Below, piece after piece: positions 6,932 through 7,953 of a stretch of DNA of 7,953 nucleotides. Position 1 is the first letter of the stretch, and each line of letters begins with the position of its first letter. Source of the DNA: Actinomycetes bacterium (GTDB lineage: Bacteria > Actinomycetota > Actinomycetes > Mycobacteriales > Micromonosporaceae); NCBI GenBank assembly GCA_023437285.1, contig JAEZGP010000735.1, forward strand, positions 1 through 7,953, read 5' to 3'. A program made the translations under genes and the position numbers. The notes beneath the pieces were generated by a model. That model was given only the letters and a program-made list of their open reading frames with translations. It searched no databases and was not told the DNA's origin.

Positions 6932-7027
6932 GGTTGCGGTTTCGGTGGCCGCCGCCCACGCCCGGTTGCGCGTTTCGGTGGGCGGCGGTGGCCGCCGCCC
7001 ACGCCCGCTTACGGTTTCAGTGGGCGG
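6932..7027. repeat. Imperfect GC-rich tandem repeats filling the convergent intergenic gap
   Basis: Three units follow each other: 6932-6963 (GGTTGCGGTTTCGGTGG then CCGCCGCCCACGCCC), 6964-7006 (the same with an 11-base GCGGCGG-type insert), and 7007-7027 (a diverged partial copy, GCTTACGGTTTCAGTGG, that includes the SDR stop codon). The 18-base TGGGCGGCGGTGGCCGCC at 6979-6996 is also exactly present at 6908-6925 inside the end of the Gfo/Idh gene. The repeat thus covers the tails of both convergent genes. It looks like slippage or local duplication; no mobile element ends are seen. Confidence 0.75.
6978..7002. terminator. Perfect 11-bp hairpin between convergent Gfo/Idh and SDR genes
   Basis: GTGGGCGGCGG (6978-6988) and CCGCCGCCCAC (6992-7002) are perfectly complementary with a 3-base loop. 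It is 49 bases past the Gfo/Idh stop and 15 bases past the SDR stop on the other strand. The GC-only stem without a T-run suits a bidirectional actinomycete terminator. It is also part of the local repeat, so its origin may be secondary. Confidence 0.65.
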
Positions 7028-7847
7028 TCCAGCCGCCGTCCACCATGATGTTCGTACCGGTGAGGTAGCCCGACGCGTCGCTGGCCAGGAACACGATCGG
7101 CCCCTTGATGTCGTCGGGTCCGGCGAGCCGGCCCAGCGGGGTGGCCGCCCGGTACGCGGCGAGGAACGCCTCGGGCTGGCCGTCGCTGCGCAGCCCGCCT
7201 GGGCTCAGGCAGTTCACCCGTACGCCGTGCGGCCCGTAGTAGCAGGCCAGGTAGCGGGTGAGGTTGACCATGCCGCCCTTGTCGTACGCGTAGAAGGCGG
7301 GGCTCGTCATGCCCGTACCGGCGTAGATGTCGAACGTCGGCCCGACCACGCCGTAGATCGACCCGATGTTGATGATGGAGCCGCTGCCCTGCGCCATCAT
7401 CTGCTCGCCGACGTCGCGGGTGATGAGGAACAGCCCCGTCGAGTTGACCAGGCTGGTCGCCGCCCAGTCGGCGGCGCTGGTGCCGGCCGGGTCGCCGCCC
7501 TGCCGGTGCACCGAGCCGTTGACCAGGACATCAATGCGGCCGTACGCGGCGACGGTGTCATCGCGCAGTGCCCGGATCGACGCCTCGTCGGCCAGGTCGA
7601 GGCGGTGGCTGCTGGCCGACAGGCCCGCGTCGCGCAGCGCCTGGGCCGCCCTGGCGCACGCCGCGTCGTCGCGGGAGGTGACCACGACGTGCGCGCCGGC
7701 CTCCGCGAGGGCGGCGCACATGTGGCTGCCGTACAGCCCGGCCCCGCCGGTGACGATGGCGACCCGGCCGGTGAGGTCGTAGAGGTCCGCGACCGGCCGC
7801 GCGGGCCGGTCGGGGCGTTCCGCGTCGAGTGCGTCAGCTGGCCGCAT
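7017..7847 (-). CDS. Short-chain dehydrogenase/reductase (SDR), PtmA-like
   Basis: 276 residues from the ATG at 7847, which has AGGGAGG (complement of 7857-7863) 9 bases upstream. The frame is open further back to 7925, but those 26 residues are Arg/Pro-rich and overlap the preceding gene in another frame. The fold is classical SDR: cofactor motif TGGAGLYG (33-40), in which the usual second-last Gly pair is Leu-Tyr; N110 in LVNGS; S163 in NIGSIYG; Y186 and K190 in YAYDK; PGG at 216-218 and the C-terminal VDGGW. The NIGSIYGVVGP stretch and a long insert before the catalytic Tyr (FDIYAGTGMTSPAFYAYDK) resemble the PtmA-type SDRs known from flagellin/nonulosonic sugar loci. R59 after the second strand might favour NADP. 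It overlaps the upstream PLP-enzyme gene by 14 bases and is the operon's downstream gene. It should reduce or oxidise a sugar or keto-acid hydroxyl; alternatives include 2-keto-3-deoxy-sugar-acid dehydrogenase, which would fit the FAH-family neighbour. Confidence 0.9.
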   Translation of the reverse strand: MRPADALDAERPDRPARPVADLYDLTGRVAIVTGGAGLYGSHMCAALAEAGAHVVVTSRDDAACARAAQALRDAGLSASSHRLDLADEASIRALRDDTVAAYGRIDVLVNGSVHRQGGDPAGTSAADWAATSLVNSTGLFLITRDVGEQMMAQGSGSIINIGSIYGVVGPTFDIYAGTGMTSPAFYAYDKGGMVNLTRYLACYYGPHGVRVNCLSPGGLRSDGQPEAFLAAYRAATPLGRLAGPDDIKGPIVFLASDASGYLTGTNIMVDGGWTAH

Positions 7848-7953
7848 GGGCGATCGCCTCCCTGATCTGGTCGGCGGTGATCCGCCGCGGTGGTGGGCCG
7901 TCCGCGAGGCGGGCCAGCGCGGCACTGTCCTTGTAGCCGGCGCCGGTGGCGAC
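7834..7953 (-). CDS. 3' end of a probable PLP-dependent (threonine-synthase-like) enzyme
   Basis: The complement of the last 120 bases reads in frame from the window edge to a TGA at 7834-7836: 39 residues starting VATGAGYKDSAALARLADG and ending IREAIAHAAS. A V(A/V)TGxGxKD segment near the C-terminus is typical of threonine synthase and related fold-type II PLP enzymes, where it forms the last beta strand before a short helix. The rest, including the PLP lysine, lies beyond the window. It overlaps the SDR start by 14 bases, and the SDR ribosome site lies inside it, so the two are translationally coupled. Coding status is well supported by this overlap; the family call rests on about 20 residues. 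Confidence 0.55.
   Translation of the reverse strand, partial: VATGAGYKDSAALARLADGPPPRRITADQIREAIAHAAS

Noticed and set aside
6858..7865. 335-codon + strand frame opposite the SDR gene
   Set aside because: It is an antisense shadow of the SDR gene, with repeat-coded low-complexity sequence and no domain.

Overview
The window is very GC-rich, with strong third-position G/C bias, frequent GTG starts and Gly/Ala/Arg/Pro-rich translations. This points to a high-GC actinomycete; a Micromonospora- or Streptomyces-type genome is plausible, but the family cannot be fixed from the sequence. There are eight protein-coding genes, two of them cut by the window edges. I saw no tRNA, rRNA, CRISPR array or transposase.

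Left part (1-4227, + strand) is a defence-type operon. It begins inside a DrmC-like phospholipase-D nuclease gene of the DISARM anti-phage family. Thirteen bases later comes an N6-adenine DNA methyltransferase that carries an N-terminal helix-turn-helix and a C-terminal type I specificity-like domain. After 19 bases follows a soluble Hanks-type Ser/Thr kinase with a Pro-rich linker and a TPR-like C-terminus. All three share one direction, have good Shine-Dalgarno sites and no visible internal terminator. The methylase lies downstream of drmC, and a kinase is appended. This differs from the published class 1 DISARM core (drmD, drmMI, drmA, drmB, drmC) and recalls the kinase-plus-methylase composition of the Pgl system. 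The expected drmA/drmB genes would lie just left of the window.

Boundary (4228-4273): a strong GC hairpin sits between the convergent kinase gene and the next gene, and probably terminates both.

Right part (4274-7953) is a small-molecule or sugar-acid metabolic locus. A fumarylacetoacetate-hydrolase-family gene (- strand) is divergent from a translationally coupled pair encoding a metallo-beta-lactamase-fold hydrolase and a Gfo/Idh/MocA oxidoreductase (+ strand). The 124-base gap between them is conspicuously AT-rich and holds several small palindromes, so it is the likely shared control region. Converging on the pair from the right is a - strand operon: the 3' end of a probable PLP-dependent (threonine-synthase-like) enzyme overlapping a PtmA-like short-chain dehydrogenase. 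The gap between the Gfo/Idh and SDR genes is made of imperfect GC-rich repeats with a perfect 11-bp hairpin.

The metabolic genes probably act on one carbohydrate-derived or keto-acid substrate (oxidation/reduction by Gfo/Idh and SDR, hydrolysis by the FAH-fold and MBL enzymes), but the substrate cannot be read from this sequence. No functional link between the defence and metabolic halves is visible.
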